Below are positions 27,990-37,175 of a stretch of DNA of 64,000 bases, piece after piece. Position 1 is the first letter of the stretch, and the number at the start of each line of letters is the position of its first letter. The DNA is from Paenibacillus marchantiophytorum (GTDB lineage: Bacteria > Bacillota > Bacilli > Paenibacillales > NBRC-103111): positions 114,970-178,969 of the forward strand of contig NZ_BMHE01000008.1 of assembly GCF_014640555.1 (NCBI RefSeq), written 5' to 3'. The notes below the pieces were generated by a model. It was not told the origin of the DNA. It saw only the letters and a program-made list of their open reading frames with translations, and did not search any database. The position numbers and the translations under genes are program-made.

Positions 27990-30140
27990 TTAGTCCGTAG
28001 TGATAAACCAATCCGCTTTCTGTGATGCAAGCAGTTTTCTCTGCCCTTGGAACTCGTCGTACACACTGAGTGTATATTTCTCTAGAAATTTCGTGTTATA
28101 AATGAGACCGGGATCCGGGATTGAAATTTTGAAATTCTCTCTCTTACCAAGACGAATCTTCGTATCTTCATCTGCTGTGGAATCACCGTTAAAAACGTCA
28201 AAGTCCTTGAAATCGAACTTTTTCTCAAAGCGTTTAACACCACCACCATCCTCAAAAACAAGCAATAAGTTATGGCCTTCGGTATTAATTTCGGTTAACT
28301 TCTCTTTCGTTAATTCGTAGTTGAACTTAAGCGTAAAGACACGATCCGCAATACTCGTCCCGATATGATCAATTGAAATGATATAAGGAAATAAGTCCAC
28401 ATTTTTAAGTAAGGTTAACACTTTTTTACTCTCACTAGGAAGCCAATAGGCAACCGGGTTCACATAAGCATTTGCGACGGCCTTGTCACCTTCCGAAAGT
28501 TTACCGTCGGTGACGGCTTCACCAATAAGTAAGTTCAAATTTTCGATAGAGAAACCTTTCGGCACAGGAGCCCATACATTAAGCAGCGCTTTTCCCGATG
28601 GGCTGATCTTATTCTTAACTTCCGCAACAGAAGCCGGGAATACCGTCCCGTCTGGTAAACGGAAATTCGCGACTAGTTTGGCAGCGTTTGTGAATCGTTT
28701 CTCTAGATTGGTTATTTCAACCATAGCTGAATACATAATACTCGTCTTGTCCTCGTAGGTCGAAACATTCCGAATCGCATATTTAGCTTTCCGTCCAACA
28801 TCATTGGACGAATAGGACTCGCCAAGCCTAATAATAGGAATCGATTGAAGCTCCGCTTGTGTCGAGAACTCCAGCACATCCGTAGCTGCGGAGCTATTGT
28901 TCTCTGTACCAGCAGCAGGTGCTTCTTCCTCATTTTCTTGGAGTACCAGCTTCACATGTGAGAACTCATATGTATACGGCAATTTGCCCGCGAGCTGCAG
29001 GTTGACGCTTGCGCCTGTTCCAAGTCCAATCACTTTAGCTGTTTGGATGAGCTTAGTATCAATTTTGACCGCATCATCCAACAGGAAATAGCCAGATAAT
29101 TTCGGAATCGGCAGCGATTCATCTCCTTTGTTACTTAGGACCAAATCGGCCGTCAATAAATCTTGATCCTCCCAAGGCAATCGATGAAGACCACCAAGCT
29201 GAGCGCTGTAAACACCCGACTTATTGGTGAAGGAATACTCTTTGCCAATTGATCCGCCATCCTGTGGCGTAACGGCCGGCAGTTGGAAATTAGCAACAGA
29301 AACATTAAGCTTCAGATCCGCGATGGTTTCCGCAACAGATAGCTGCCAAGCGTCTGCGGCTACCTCTACCGGAATGGAACCGGAGAGCTGAATTTCCTTG
29401 CTCTCTTTTGGATTAATCTTTAAATTTCTCAGCCCCTTAGCTTCAAGCGGATACAGAAGCCCCTCCTGGGTCCTTATCGAGAATAAGTACGCAGGGATAA
29501 TGACTGTTTGACTACCTGCATTCTCTAGTTTCAGATAAACAGTAGGAACATGATATTTCTCATTCTTGTTTTTGACAAACTTTTTAACAGATGCTTGGAC
29601 GCTGACTCCACCAACAGAAATGGTTGCAGTTCCATCCGAAGACGTGACATCTGTATAGTCATCCGGTACAGCTACTTCTCCTAGCACCCGTTCAAAATTA
29701 GCTTGGCTAAACTCCCATTTGATAAATTGGACAACAAGATCCTGTAGGTTCGTACTTGAGTTCACCGTCGCATAGAACGTTAACTCGGTAGTTGAACCGG
29801 GAGCTAACCGGTTCTTATCCTTATCAGCAGGCAGCAACCGCGCTGTGAATTGATTGCCTGATTTGCTTTTTAACTTAACCCAGTAATCAATAAATTGCAG
29901 CTCACTGCTGCCTCCATTGTGAATGGTAATCGTGAAAGTCGAGATTTTCCCGCTTTGATCGGGTAATACGTGAATTTGCTTTAATTCAAAATAACTGCTG
30001 CTTGTAATCAAGACCTTACCTATCGCCACCGTAGTTCCGACTGGACTTCCGTTTGCCCAAACGGGGGTTATGGCGCCGAACGCCATGGTGAGAGACAAGG
30101 CAATAATGGCCATATATTTGTAGCTGAACTTGATGTTCAT
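27990..30140 (-). CDS. Secreted protein of unknown function, partner of a MacAB-type exporter
   Basis: 716 residues with a clear signal peptide (YKYMAIIALSLTMAFGAI, cleavage near VWANG). The mature part is beta-rich with repeated segments (VQASVKKFVKNKNEKYHVPTV-like, then ELTNKGDESLPIP-like) suggesting several immunoglobulin-like domains; no anchor, SLH or catalytic motif was recognised. GGAGG stands 11 nt before the ATG. It begins 32 bp after the permease gene stop, so it is the last gene of the four-gene export operon 33138-27990. It may be a cargo or an extracytoplasmic accessory of the exporter; neither can be shown here. Confidence 0.75.
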   Translation of the reverse strand: MNIKFSYKYMAIIALSLTMAFGAITPVWANGSPVGTTVAIGKVLITSSSYFELKQIHVLPDQSGKISTFTITIHNGGSSELQFIDYWVKLKSKSGNQFTARLLPADKDKNRLAPGSTTELTFYATVNSSTNLQDLVVQFIKWEFSQANFERVLGEVAVPDDYTDVTSSDGTATISVGGVSVQASVKKFVKNKNEKYHVPTVYLKLENAGSQTVIIPAYLFSIRTQEGLLYPLEAKGLRNLKINPKESKEIQLSGSIPVEVAADAWQLSVAETIADLKLNVSVANFQLPAVTPQDGGSIGKEYSFTNKSGVYSAQLGGLHRLPWEDQDLLTADLVLSNKGDESLPIPKLSGYFLLDDAVKIDTKLIQTAKVIGLGTGASVNLQLAGKLPYTYEFSHVKLVLQENEEEAPAAGTENNSSAATDVLEFSTQAELQSIPIIRLGESYSSNDVGRKAKYAIRNVSTYEDKTSIMYSAMVEITNLEKRFTNAAKLVANFRLPDGTVFPASVAEVKNKISPSGKALLNVWAPVPKGFSIENLNLLIGEAVTDGKLSEGDKAVANAYVNPVAYWLPSESKKVLTLLKNVDLFPYIISIDHIGTSIADRVFTLKFNYELTKEKLTEINTEGHNLLLVFEDGGGVKRFEKKFDFKDFDVFNGDSTADEDTKIRLGKRENFKISIPDPGLIYNTKFLEKYTLSVYDEFQGQRKLLASQKADWFITTD

Positions 30141-30171
30141 GTTGTTGAATACCTCCTTCGTAGTTTAGCTG

Positions 30172-31341
30172 CTATTGCGACTTTAACGCGTCAATCGGTT
30201 TCATCTTGGCAGCTTTGTTCGCTGGGAACCAGCCGAAGAAAACGCCGATGCCCAGCGAGAATCCAAACGCCAGCAAGATGATCTTTATCGATGGAAATGC
30301 CTCGATGTTCATTATCTTGCTGGCGAGCATCGCGATGCCGATGCCGGTACCGATGCCGATTATGCCGCCAATGCCGCCGAGCACCATCGATTCAATCAAG
30401 AATTGAAAGACGATATCTCGCCTTCGGGCTCCGATCGCTTTGCGGATACCGATTTCGCGAGTCCGCTCACTAACCGTCACGAGCATAATGTTCATAACAC
30501 CAATGCCCCCGACGAGCAGAGAGATGCCTGCGATGCCACCCAACGCTAGCGTCATCGTTCCCGTAATGCTGTCCACCGACTTCAGCATTTCCTTTTGGCT
30601 GACTACACTGAAGCTTTCAATTCCCTCTTTGCTGGGCTTGAACGTTTTCCGTAAATCAGTTTCGAGTTCCGTCTTCAATCCGTCGATCTCTCCCGGAGAA
30701 TTCGCTTGAATATAAACCGTCGAGACCCTTTTTGACTTAAGCAAACGTTCAGCTGACGCAATCGGAATCATGATTTTGTCATCGTTCGAACCCGTACTGC
30801 CCTTTTCCTGCAACAACCCTACGATTTTGAATCGGCTGCCGTCGATAAGCACGCTTTTACCTACCGGATCCGCCGTGCCAAATAAATGGCGGGCCGTCTT
30901 GGAGCCAATGAGCGCGACTTTCTGCCTGTACCTGGTATCGATCGGAACAATAAAGCGTCCGGTCTCGATGCTGTAATTTTGCACCGCCGCATATTCTGGC
31001 GTAATGCCTGTAATCGGGACATCTTTGTTTTTCGTCCCATACTTCACTGTTGCTCTGCCTTCGAGAACAGGAGCAATGGCGAATACACCATTTTTCTTTC
31101 CGAGTTTGTCCACATCTTCAAGCGTTATTCCCAGATCCGATCCGAACACGTTGACCGTCAGCAATTTTGCCCCCATGCCCTTGATCTGTTTCGTTACCTC
31201 CCCCACCGCTCCCTGACCGATAGTTATGAGCGCGATAATTGAGCCCACGCCGATAATAATCCCGAGCATGGTGAGGAATGATCGCAGTTTGCTCGTGCTG
31301 ATACTTTTCCAAGCCATCTTCAACCCTTGGGCTAGATTCAT
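30172..31341 (-). CDS. MacB/FtsX-type ABC transporter permease
   Basis: 389 residues. Seen: an N-terminal membrane helix (SFLTMLGIIIGVGSIIALIT), a large extracytoplasmic MacB core domain, and three C-terminal helices with the family motif SERTREIGIRKAIGARRRDI near residue 295. MacB-type permeases work by mechanotransmission, moving substrates on the outer face rather than through a channel. The ATG overlaps the ATPase stop (ATGA at 31338-31341), giving translational coupling. It works with the ATPase and the membrane fusion protein upstream. Confidence 0.92.
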   Translation of the reverse strand: MNLAQGLKMAWKSISTSKLRSFLTMLGIIIGVGSIIALITIGQGAVGEVTKQIKGMGAKLLTVNVFGSDLGITLEDVDKLGKKNGVFAIAPVLEGRATVKYGTKNKDVPITGITPEYAAVQNYSIETGRFIVPIDTRYRQKVALIGSKTARHLFGTADPVGKSVLIDGSRFKIVGLLQEKGSTGSNDDKIMIPIASAERLLKSKRVSTVYIQANSPGEIDGLKTELETDLRKTFKPSKEGIESFSVVSQKEMLKSVDSITGTMTLALGGIAGISLLVGGIGVMNIMLVTVSERTREIGIRKAIGARRRDIVFQFLIESMVLGGIGGIIGIGTGIGIAMLASKIMNIEAFPSIKIILLAFGFSLGIGVFFGWFPANKAAKMKPIDALKSQ

Positions 31342-32039
31342 GTCGCACCTCCCCGGTCACTGACGATCTCCCCATCTTGAACACGGATGACCCGCTTCGC
31401 CTGATCCGCGATATACAGATCATGCGTAATCAAAATGACGGTATACCCCTGTTCGCTCACTTCTCGCATCAATTGCAGAATTTCTTTGCTGGTCGTCGAA
31501 TCGAGTGCCCCGGTTGGTTCATCCGCAAGGAGGATCTGCGGATTACAGGCAAGCGCCCGAGCGACAGCGACCCGCTGCTGCTGCCCGCCCGACAATTCTG
31601 TCGGCCGATGATGCATGCGGCTCTCAAGCCCCACTTTGGCCAGCGCCTCCTGGACCATTACGCGCCTTTGTTTCTGTGCAATGCCCTTGTAAATCAAGGG
31701 CAGCTCCACATTTTCAAATGCTGAGAGTTTCGGCAATAAGTTGAAACCCTGAAAAATAAATCCAAGCTTCTCATTTCGGATTCTGGTAAGACCGTTGTCA
31801 GATAACTTTCCTACCTCTTGCCCATCAAGGAAATATGTCCCTTCATCGGGTGTATCCAGACAGCCGATCATGTTCATAAGCGTCGATTTACCAGAGCCGG
31901 ACGGGCCAATAATGGCGACGAATTCCCCATGCTGAATCGTAAAGGTCACCTGACGAAGCGCATTTACGGTCTCGCCACCCATTTTGTACCATCTGGAAAG
32001 ACCGTTAATTTGGATTAGAGGCGTTTGTTCTTGTTTCAT
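31338..32039 (-). CDS. MacB-type ABC transporter ATPase
   Basis: 233 residues. Seen: Walker A GPSGSGKST (residues 45-53), signature LSGGQQQR, Walker B ILLADEPTGALDS and the switch histidine in LITHD. This is the LolD/MacB ATPase subfamily. AGGGGAGGG precedes the ATG. It sits between the membrane fusion protein gene (4 bp upstream) and the permease gene (4-bp overlap), which together form a complete Gram-positive MacA-MacB-like exporter. Confidence 0.93.
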   Translation of the reverse strand: MKQEQTPLIQINGLSRWYKMGGETVNALRQVTFTIQHGEFVAIIGPSGSGKSTLMNMIGCLDTPDEGTYFLDGQEVGKLSDNGLTRIRNEKLGFIFQGFNLLPKLSAFENVELPLIYKGIAQKQRRVMVQEALAKVGLESRMHHRPTELSGGQQQRVAVARALACNPQILLADEPTGALDSTTSKEILQLMREVSEQGYTVILITHDLYIADQAKRVIRVQDGEIVSDRGGAT

Positions 32040-32043
32040 CGGT

Positions 32044-33138
32044 CTACCCTCCCCTTGGAGTGACCGTTGGCAGTATGATTTGGTCCCCTTCCTGCAGTCC
32101 GCTCTTAATTTCTATCAAGCTTTCGGTATGGATGCCGACTTCGACGGGCTTTGGCTCGCCGCCTATACCCCTTGCAGGATCAGCTCCCGCTCCTTGTCTG
32201 CCCTCTACGCTGGCAGGCCCCGCGCTTGGCACGAGCACCATTTTCGCCCCCGCCCCAAACTCCTGAACGGCTTCGATCGGCACGATGAGAACGTCTTTCT
32301 TCTCTTCCGCCACAATGTTAGCCTGCGCCGTCATCCCCGCCAGGACGCTTTGGGCTTGGTCGAAACCAACCGTCACTTCGAACGTCGAGACGCCATTCTG
32401 AGCCTTGCCTTCCTTCGCGATCTTCGTCACTTTGCCTGTAAACGTCTGGCCAGGCAGCGCATCGACTGTAATTGCGGCGAATAGCCCTGTCTTCATCTTC
32501 GGTATCTCAAGCTCGTCAACTGTAATGACGACCTGCATGTTTTGGTAATCAACGATTTCAGCGATATTGGTGCCTGCCGCAACTTGATCGCCCTCAACCG
32601 CGTACAGCTTCACGATTTCGCCGTTGGTCTGCGCAATAAGCGGACTCGGCGCTTTTTGCTCCTTTTTCAAAGAACTGATTTTCCAACGCGCCGTCTCGAT
32701 ATTGAGATTCATTTTGCTTATACTTGACTTCAGCTCCTCGGCGTCCCCTTCCCTCAACTGTTCCTTCATCTTGCGTTGAAGATCTTCCAAATCTTGAAGG
32801 CGAAGTTGTAAATTAATTTCTTCCAATTTAATTTCTTCCGTCATGTCCTTGCTTTCGTAAGTGGCAAGTTCTTGGCCTTTCTTCACGATGTCGCCTTCCT
32901 TCACGAGGAACGTTTTTATTTTCCCCGCATCCGCCGACTTGGCTGTTACTTTTGACGCCGGAGCGACCGCGCCGGAACCAGCAACGTTGACTACGATGCT
33001 CCCTTTCGTCACTTTCGCGGTCACCCTATCCGTGCTAGGCTGCTTTTCTCCTCCGTTTAAGAAAAGGAAGGCGCTTGCTCCTGCAGAAATTAATACAATT
33101 GCGACGATACTAATGATGACGATTCGCTTTTTTTTCAT
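32044..33138 (-). CDS. Membrane fusion (HlyD/MacA-type) protein of ABC exporter
   Basis: 364 residues. Seen: N-terminal membrane anchor (IVIISIVAIVLISAGASAFLF), lipoyl half-motifs (VTAKSADAGKIKTFLVKEGDIVKKG and later GEIVKLYAVEGDQVAAG), a coiled-coil hairpin of Glu/Lys/Leu-rich helices (about 100-160), a beta-barrel and a membrane-proximal domain. In Gram-positive bacteria these proteins partner MacB-type permeases. It is the first gene of the four-gene operon, preceded by a promoter block that is duplicated at 35990-36078. Confidence 0.9.
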   Translation of the reverse strand: MKKKRIVIISIVAIVLISAGASAFLFLNGGEKQPSTDRVTAKVTKGSIVVNVAGSGAVAPASKVTAKSADAGKIKTFLVKEGDIVKKGQELATYESKDMTEEIKLEEINLQLRLQDLEDLQRKMKEQLREGDAEELKSSISKMNLNIETARWKISSLKKEQKAPSPLIAQTNGEIVKLYAVEGDQVAAGTNIAEIVDYQNMQVVITVDELEIPKMKTGLFAAITVDALPGQTFTGKVTKIAKEGKAQNGVSTFEVTVGFDQAQSVLAGMTAQANIVAEEKKDVLIVPIEAVQEFGAGAKMVLVPSAGPASVEGRQGAGADPARGIGGEPKPVEVGIHTESLIEIKSGLQEGDQIILPTVTPRGG

Positions 33139-33152
33139 GCCGTGTATTCCCC

Positions 33153-33236
33153 CTCTGTTGATAGCTTTATTATGGGATGCAATACATAAGCGATCATAAA
33201 GTGATTATTAAGAATACCTTAAGTTGTTATTTGAGA
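33153..33236 (-). promoter_or_regulatory. Promoter/operator block of the MacAB-type operon (duplicated element, copy 1)
   Basis: On the minus strand it carries direct repeats CTTAAGGTATTCTTAA (two CTTAA boxes 11 bp apart, typical spacing for OmpR-family regulators), then TCCCATAAT resembling a -10 box. It aligns along its whole length with 35990-36078, including CTCAAATAAC at its 5' edge, which in the other copy is the end of the response regulator gene. The regulator at 36079 is the likely binder. Confidence 0.6.
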
Positions 33237-33263
33237 AGCACCCCCTAATGTTGTGTCCTTAAC

Positions 33264-33304
33264 GCAAAAAAAGCCGATCAAGGTGTGTTCATACACCAAC
33301 CGGC
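33264..33304 (-). terminator. Intrinsic terminator of the response-regulator/ABC/kinase operon
   Basis: On the minus strand, an interrupted stem (GCCGG...GGTGT pairing with ACACC...CGGC) followed by TTTTTTT at 33266-33272. It is 75 bp after the kinase stop, separating this operon from the MacAB-type operon. Confidence 0.75.
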
Positions 33305-33378
33305 AACCAGTGACTGCATCTTTTCGTACTTCACTCTCCGCTTTTCCACTACTATGCGATACGGTTCAGCCCTTCGCT

Positions 33379-34284
33379 CTAACCGCGATCCAACCTCCAC
33401 ACGCATTTCATGACAAGTTGATTTTCGAGCAACTCTGCAGTCAGTTCTCCATTCATTTTGACCATTAGACTTCTTGCAATGAATAACCCCAGTCCTGTTC
33501 CTGTGTCTGATCGAGATCGGTCTTCGGTATAAAACCGATCGAACAAGATGTTCAGATCACTTGCCTTCAAATGTTTAGCTTCGTTACTTATGGACAATGC
33601 TACCGTCAAATCAAGACTCTCCATGCTGATCCAGATAGGTCCATCGGAATAATGAATCGCATTCGTCACCAGATTTTCGACAACACGCTTTATGGCAGAT
33701 TCATTCCCAATCAAGTCTATTTTTTCATCGGGAAGTTGAATGATCGCTTCTCTATTTCTTTCGTTCATCCTGTCGTAGAATCCAAATAAGATATCAGGGA
33801 CCAAGGCGGACATATCCACCATCTCCCTCTTTAACTCATAATCCATAGATTCGATAACGGATAACTCGAAAAAATCATTCAGCAACACCTGCAGCCTTTT
33901 CGCTCGGATTTTGGCAATCGACACATATTCTCGCTTCTCCTCTTCGGACAATTGATCTGATTCCAGAAGTTGAATATACCCGAGAATGGATGTTAATGGC
34001 GTCCGCAAATCATGCGAAATGTTGGAAATACTCTGTTTAAGTTCATACTCCGTCCGTCTTCTGAGAGCTTTCGCATCTGAAACAAAATCCATAAGGTTGT
34101 TAATTTCAGCGGCTAATTGTTCGAGGTTGCGATCCGAAAAAACAAGATCGATCTTTTTCCCAGTTAGTCCCTGATTGTAGGCGTGAAGCTGAGCATGAAT
34201 TCGCTTCATTTCATTCTTTATCAGATATAAGTGGATGAGAGCAACTGCTGCTATGGCGATAGTAGCCAAAAAGAAAGATGTCAA
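33379..34284 (-). CDS. Sensor histidine kinase of an ABC-transporter-linked two-component system
   Basis: 301 residues starting with TTG at 34284 (AGGTGAG about 8 nt upstream). Seen: one N-terminal membrane helix (2-20), no extracellular sensor domain, the H-box SNISHDLRTPLTS with H91, then HATPase motifs (N box VENLVTNAIHY, G box GTGLGLFIARS). Kinases this small, next to a peptide-type ABC transporter, usually sense antimicrobial peptides or transporter activity in the membrane. It is in one operon with the permease, ATPase and response regulator. Confidence 0.9.
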   Translation of the reverse strand: MTSFFLATIAIAAVALIHLYLIKNEMKRIHAQLHAYNQGLTGKKIDLVFSDRNLEQLAAEINNLMDFVSDAKALRRRTEYELKQSISNISHDLRTPLTSILGYIQLLESDQLSEEEKREYVSIAKIRAKRLQVLLNDFFELSVIESMDYELKREMVDMSALVPDILFGFYDRMNERNREAIIQLPDEKIDLIGNESAIKRVVENLVTNAIHYSDGPIWISMESLDLTVALSISNEAKHLKASDLNILFDRFYTEDRSRSDTGTGLGLFIARSLMVKMNGELTAELLENQLVMKCVWRLDRG

Positions 34285-34307
34285 CCTGTTCTCACCTGCT
34301 TCCCAAG

Positions 34308-35072
34308 TTACTTAATTTCTTTGCGGCAATACACCCAAGCGCCAACAATACTGAAGCAAACAAATGTAATGACCGGGATAAATATCATCCACATTAGTAG
34401 GTAGTCATCAAGCGTAACCTTTCCCACATCATTCAGTAACTTGAACACCGTATAATCGTAAATCTTTTGAACGAAGGGAATATATTGCCCTACTAAACTA
34501 AAAAAGATTTCTATAACCAAAAAGAAAACCAGCGTGATAGCAATTGTTTTACCGCTTTCCGCCATAAGCGTAGCAAACAATAAAACGATCGAAGCATAGG
34601 CCGCAGCGTAGAGCACTGTTAATCCAAGTGTTCGGAATACATATATATATATTACTTCATTCGGCAGTTCCCCAAAACCGGATAGCACTGTCGCGACCGC
34701 AAAATTGATTACAGGAAATAGTAGAGCAAGAATAGTCCCCCCTAGAGCGTAAACGAATAGTTTTGCCCTAAAGATGCTTCCTCTTCTATTGCCACTTGAA
34801 GCCATACTTTTCATAACACCGATCGAGTACTCACTGGAAATAAAGGAGCCAGCTAATATGCACAGCCCAATGATTAAAAAAAATTTATTGCCCGAGAATG
34901 CACTCATCCATACCTCTACCCCTATTGCCTGAGGCTTCTCAGAAGCATTCATCTCGAAGCAATACTGAATAATTGAAATAGTTAAAGATAGAGCTGAGTA
35001 AACTAGAATGAGCATTCGGAAAGACCGGTCCATACGCAGCTTATACCATTCTGACTTGATGAGATTATTCAT
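34308..35072 (-). CDS. ABC-2-type transporter permease (BcrB-like)
   Basis: 254 residues from the ATG at 35072, which overlaps the ATPase stop (ATGAATAA) and has AGGTGAG upstream; a longer frame to 35141 would run deep into the ATPase gene. Six hydrophobic segments are visible (for example MLILVYSALSLTISIIQ, FFLIIGLCILAGSFIS and ITLVFFLVIEIFFSLV), with the SSEYSIGVMKSM loop typical of lantibiotic/bacitracin export permeases. It pairs with the ATPase at 35065-35985. Confidence 0.88.
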   Translation of the reverse strand: MNNLIKSEWYKLRMDRSFRMLILVYSALSLTISIIQYCFEMNASEKPQAIGVEVWMSAFSGNKFFLIIGLCILAGSFISSEYSIGVMKSMASSGNRRGSIFRAKLFVYALGGTILALLFPVINFAVATVLSGFGELPNEVIYIYVFRTLGLTVLYAAAYASIVLLFATLMAESGKTIAITLVFFLVIEIFFSLVGQYIPFVQKIYDYTVFKLLNDVGKVTLDDYLLMWMIFIPVITFVCFSIVGAWVYCRKEIK

Positions 35073-35985
35073 TCCGCTCACCTGCAATACGCTTAGTAAA
35101 GTACGCTTCCAAATCTTCACCCATAGGCATAAATTGTTCAATGATCAGTCCTGCTGCTGTCAGTGCCATAGAAACTTTTCCAGGATTGTCTAAGAACTGG
35201 TATAGTTTAATCGCCCCATCTGGCATCACTTCAAATTCAGAAGTTGCCAACTTCTCTTCGATAACGATAGCCGCCATGCCGACATCGTTTACCTTAATAT
35301 GCAGATAGTGCTGACACACTTTATTCAACTCATTAGTAGACAACTGTTCTAGCAGCTTCCCTTGATGAATGAAGCCATAGTGAGTAGCAAGCAAATGAAC
35401 CTCGCTTAATATATGACTTGAGATTACAATAGTGATCCCTTGTTCGCGATTGAGTTTTTTTAAGAGTTCTCTCATTTCAACAACCCCCATCGGCTCTAAG
35501 CCATTCGTCGGTTCGTCTAGAATGAGGAGCTCTGGATCTCCAAGCAGGGCGATAGCGAGTCCCAATCGCTGCTTCATCCCTAATGAGAAGTTTTTCGCTT
35601 TCTTGCTACCCGTATCCTGAAGTCCGACTAATGCCAATGTTTTATCGATGCAGGCTTTTCCTGGAATTCCTTTTAGAAGTCTGTGCGTCTCTAAATTTTC
35701 GCTTGCTGTCATATGCGGGAATAACGCCGGACTTTCAATGCTCGAACCGATTCGTTTTCTAGCCTCGCACAGCTGTTCTTCCCTCTTGCCAAACAATTCA
35801 ATAGAACCGTCTGTCGGAAAAGCAAGTCCAGTGACGATTCGGAACAAAGTCGATTTACCGGCACCATTCTGTCCAAGAAAACCATAAATCGCACCTTTTT
35901 TGACGGACATATTCACGCGATTAAGCGCAAATTCTGTCTTGTAGATCTTAGTTAAATTCCTAGACTGTAACACATATTCACTCAT
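35065..35985 (-). CDS. ABC transporter ATPase (BcrA/antibiotic-peptide resistance type)
   Basis: 306 residues. Seen: Walker A GQNGAGKST (38-46), signature FSLGMKQRLGLA, Walker B LLILDEPTNGLEP and a switch histidine in ISSHIL; the C-terminal 80 residues form the extra domain of BcrA-type ATPases. It is placed between an OmpR regulator and a BcrB-like permease plus kinase, a standard cell-envelope-stress or peptide-resistance module. The promoter block directly upstream is shared with the MacAB-type operon. Confidence 0.9.
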   Translation of the reverse strand: MSEYVLQSRNLTKIYKTEFALNRVNMSVKKGAIYGFLGQNGAGKSTLFRIVTGLAFPTDGSIELFGKREEQLCEARKRIGSSIESPALFPHMTASENLETHRLLKGIPGKACIDKTLALVGLQDTGSKKAKNFSLGMKQRLGLAIALLGDPELLILDEPTNGLEPMGVVEMRELLKKLNREQGITIVISSHILSEVHLLATHYGFIHQGKLLEQLSTNELNKVCQHYLHIKVNDVGMAAIVIEEKLATSEFEVMPDGAIKLYQFLDNPGKVSMALTAAGLIIEQFMPMGEDLEAYFTKRIAGERNE

Positions 35986-35989
35986 GCTC

Positions 35990-36078
35990 TCACGGCCTCT
36001 CTGTTTGATAGCTTCATTATGGGAGGCAAGATAATAAGCGAACGTAAAGGGACTATTAAGAATACCTAAAGTTAGTAG
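35990..36078 (-). promoter_or_regulatory. Promoter/operator block of the BcrA-type operon (duplicated element, copy 2)
   Basis: Minus strand: CTTTAGGTATTCTTAATA with two CTTAA-like boxes 11 bp apart, then TCCCATAAT and AAGCTATCAA, matching 33153-33236 nearly base for base. It begins right at the response regulator stop codon. Confidence 0.6.
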
Positions 36079-36771
36079 TTATTTGAGCCGGTACCCCATC
36101 CCCCACAACGTTTCTATATAATCCATTTCGGGGTTTGCTTTGGAAAGCTTGTTTCTTAAATTGCTGATATGTACGTTGATTGTGTTATCACCGCCTACAA
36201 AAGTTTCCCCCCATACACTTTCGAACAAATTCGCTTTAGAGAACACTTTTTTCGGATAGGATATGAACAACTCAAGAATGGCAAATTCTATTGCTGTCAG
36301 TATCACTTCTATTTGGTTGATGGTTACTAACTTCGTATCCTTGTCCAAACTAATATTCTTGTACTTGACTAGATGGCTAGGAACAATGCTAGCCAACCGG
36401 CTGTACCTTCTTAAATGGGAGTCAATTCTAGCCGATACTTCTTCGATATCAAATGGCTTCGTTATATAATCATCTGCACCGATACGAAGGGTTGCAACTT
36501 TCGTCTGTTTCTCCTCTTTGGCTGAGATTACGATAACTGGAATCGAGCTTTGCTCGTTTATTTTCATAAGAAGTTCTTCCCCTGACAGCCCGGGAAGCAT
36601 CAAATCAAGCAGCACCATGTCCCATTCCTGTCTTTCCAAATAAATCATTGCTTCCGTTCCGGAATATGCAGCTTGAGGAGAATAGCCACTTTTCTTTAAT
36701 ATTTTGCATAGCAGTTGATTGATGTCATTGTCATCTTCAACCACTAATATGCGAATGATTTTATCCATCAT
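36079..36771 (-). CDS. OmpR/PhoB-family response regulator
   Basis: 230 residues. Seen: receiver domain with acidic pocket VEDDND and phospho-acceptor D56 in VLLDLMLPG, the switch lysine in YITKPF, and a C-terminal winged helix ending NTINVHISNLRNKL...GMGYRLK. It is the first gene of the regulator-ATPase-permease-kinase group. The duplicated promoter blocks at 35990 and 33153 are its likely targets, so it may control both transport operons; this is an inference from the shared sequence. Confidence 0.92.
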   Translation of the reverse strand: MMDKIIRILVVEDDNDINQLLCKILKKSGYSPQAAYSGTEAMIYLERQEWDMVLLDLMLPGLSGEELLMKINEQSSIPVIVISAKEEKQTKVATLRIGADDYITKPFDIEEVSARIDSHLRRYSRLASIVPSHLVKYKNISLDKDTKLVTINQIEVILTAIEFAILELFISYPKKVFSKANLFESVWGETFVGGDNTINVHISNLRNKLSKANPEMDYIETLWGMGYRLK

Positions 36772-36841
36772 TTACATCTTCTTTCTGTGTGCTTTCTTCG
36801 CCCTAATTAAAGTATTCCAAGAAATACCACACACTTATTCT

Positions 36842-36866
36842 GGTTCTAGTGCAAGGATTAGAAAAG
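36842..36866. mobile_element. Solitary IS6-type terminal repeat
   Basis: GGTTCTAGTGCAAGGATTAG matches the transposase-stop-side end of the other IS6 copies (GGTTCTGGTGCAAGGATTAA at 37098 reversed). No body or partner end is attached. The 404-bp gap 36772-37175 otherwise holds only the mini-element at 36984. Confidence 0.55.
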
Positions 36867-36983
36867 TTCGCAGTTTCACAACAAACTATACTTTGTCTAT
36901 GCTACTAAAGTAAATACTCGTTTAAAATATGTTCTTCACCTTTATTTAAATTATTTGCTGAAAAATGAAGATGTTGTTTTTAT

Positions 36984-37098
36984 GGTTGTGGTGCAAAGCT
37001 CTAATCCATGATAACGTAATTGATAATGAAGTCATGGGATGGTTTGCTGCATAGTATGTCGGGTAACTGAAAACTTTTTTAATCCTTGCACCAGAACC
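36984..37098. mobile_element. 115-bp IS6 deletion derivative with both ends (MITE-like)
   Basis: The left end GGTTGTGGTGCAAAG with about 60 bp of the leader found before other transposase copies is joined directly to the right end (ATCCTTGCACCAGAACC). The whole transposase gene is missing. No 8-bp target duplication is visible. It lies next to a broken MacB-type ATPase gene. Confidence 0.6.
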
Positions 37099-37175
37099 GA
37101 TTTGAGTGATGTGCTCAGCATAAATAAAATAAACCAGAACCCCCTATTTTCCCTGGAGTCCCGGTCTTACAAGTA

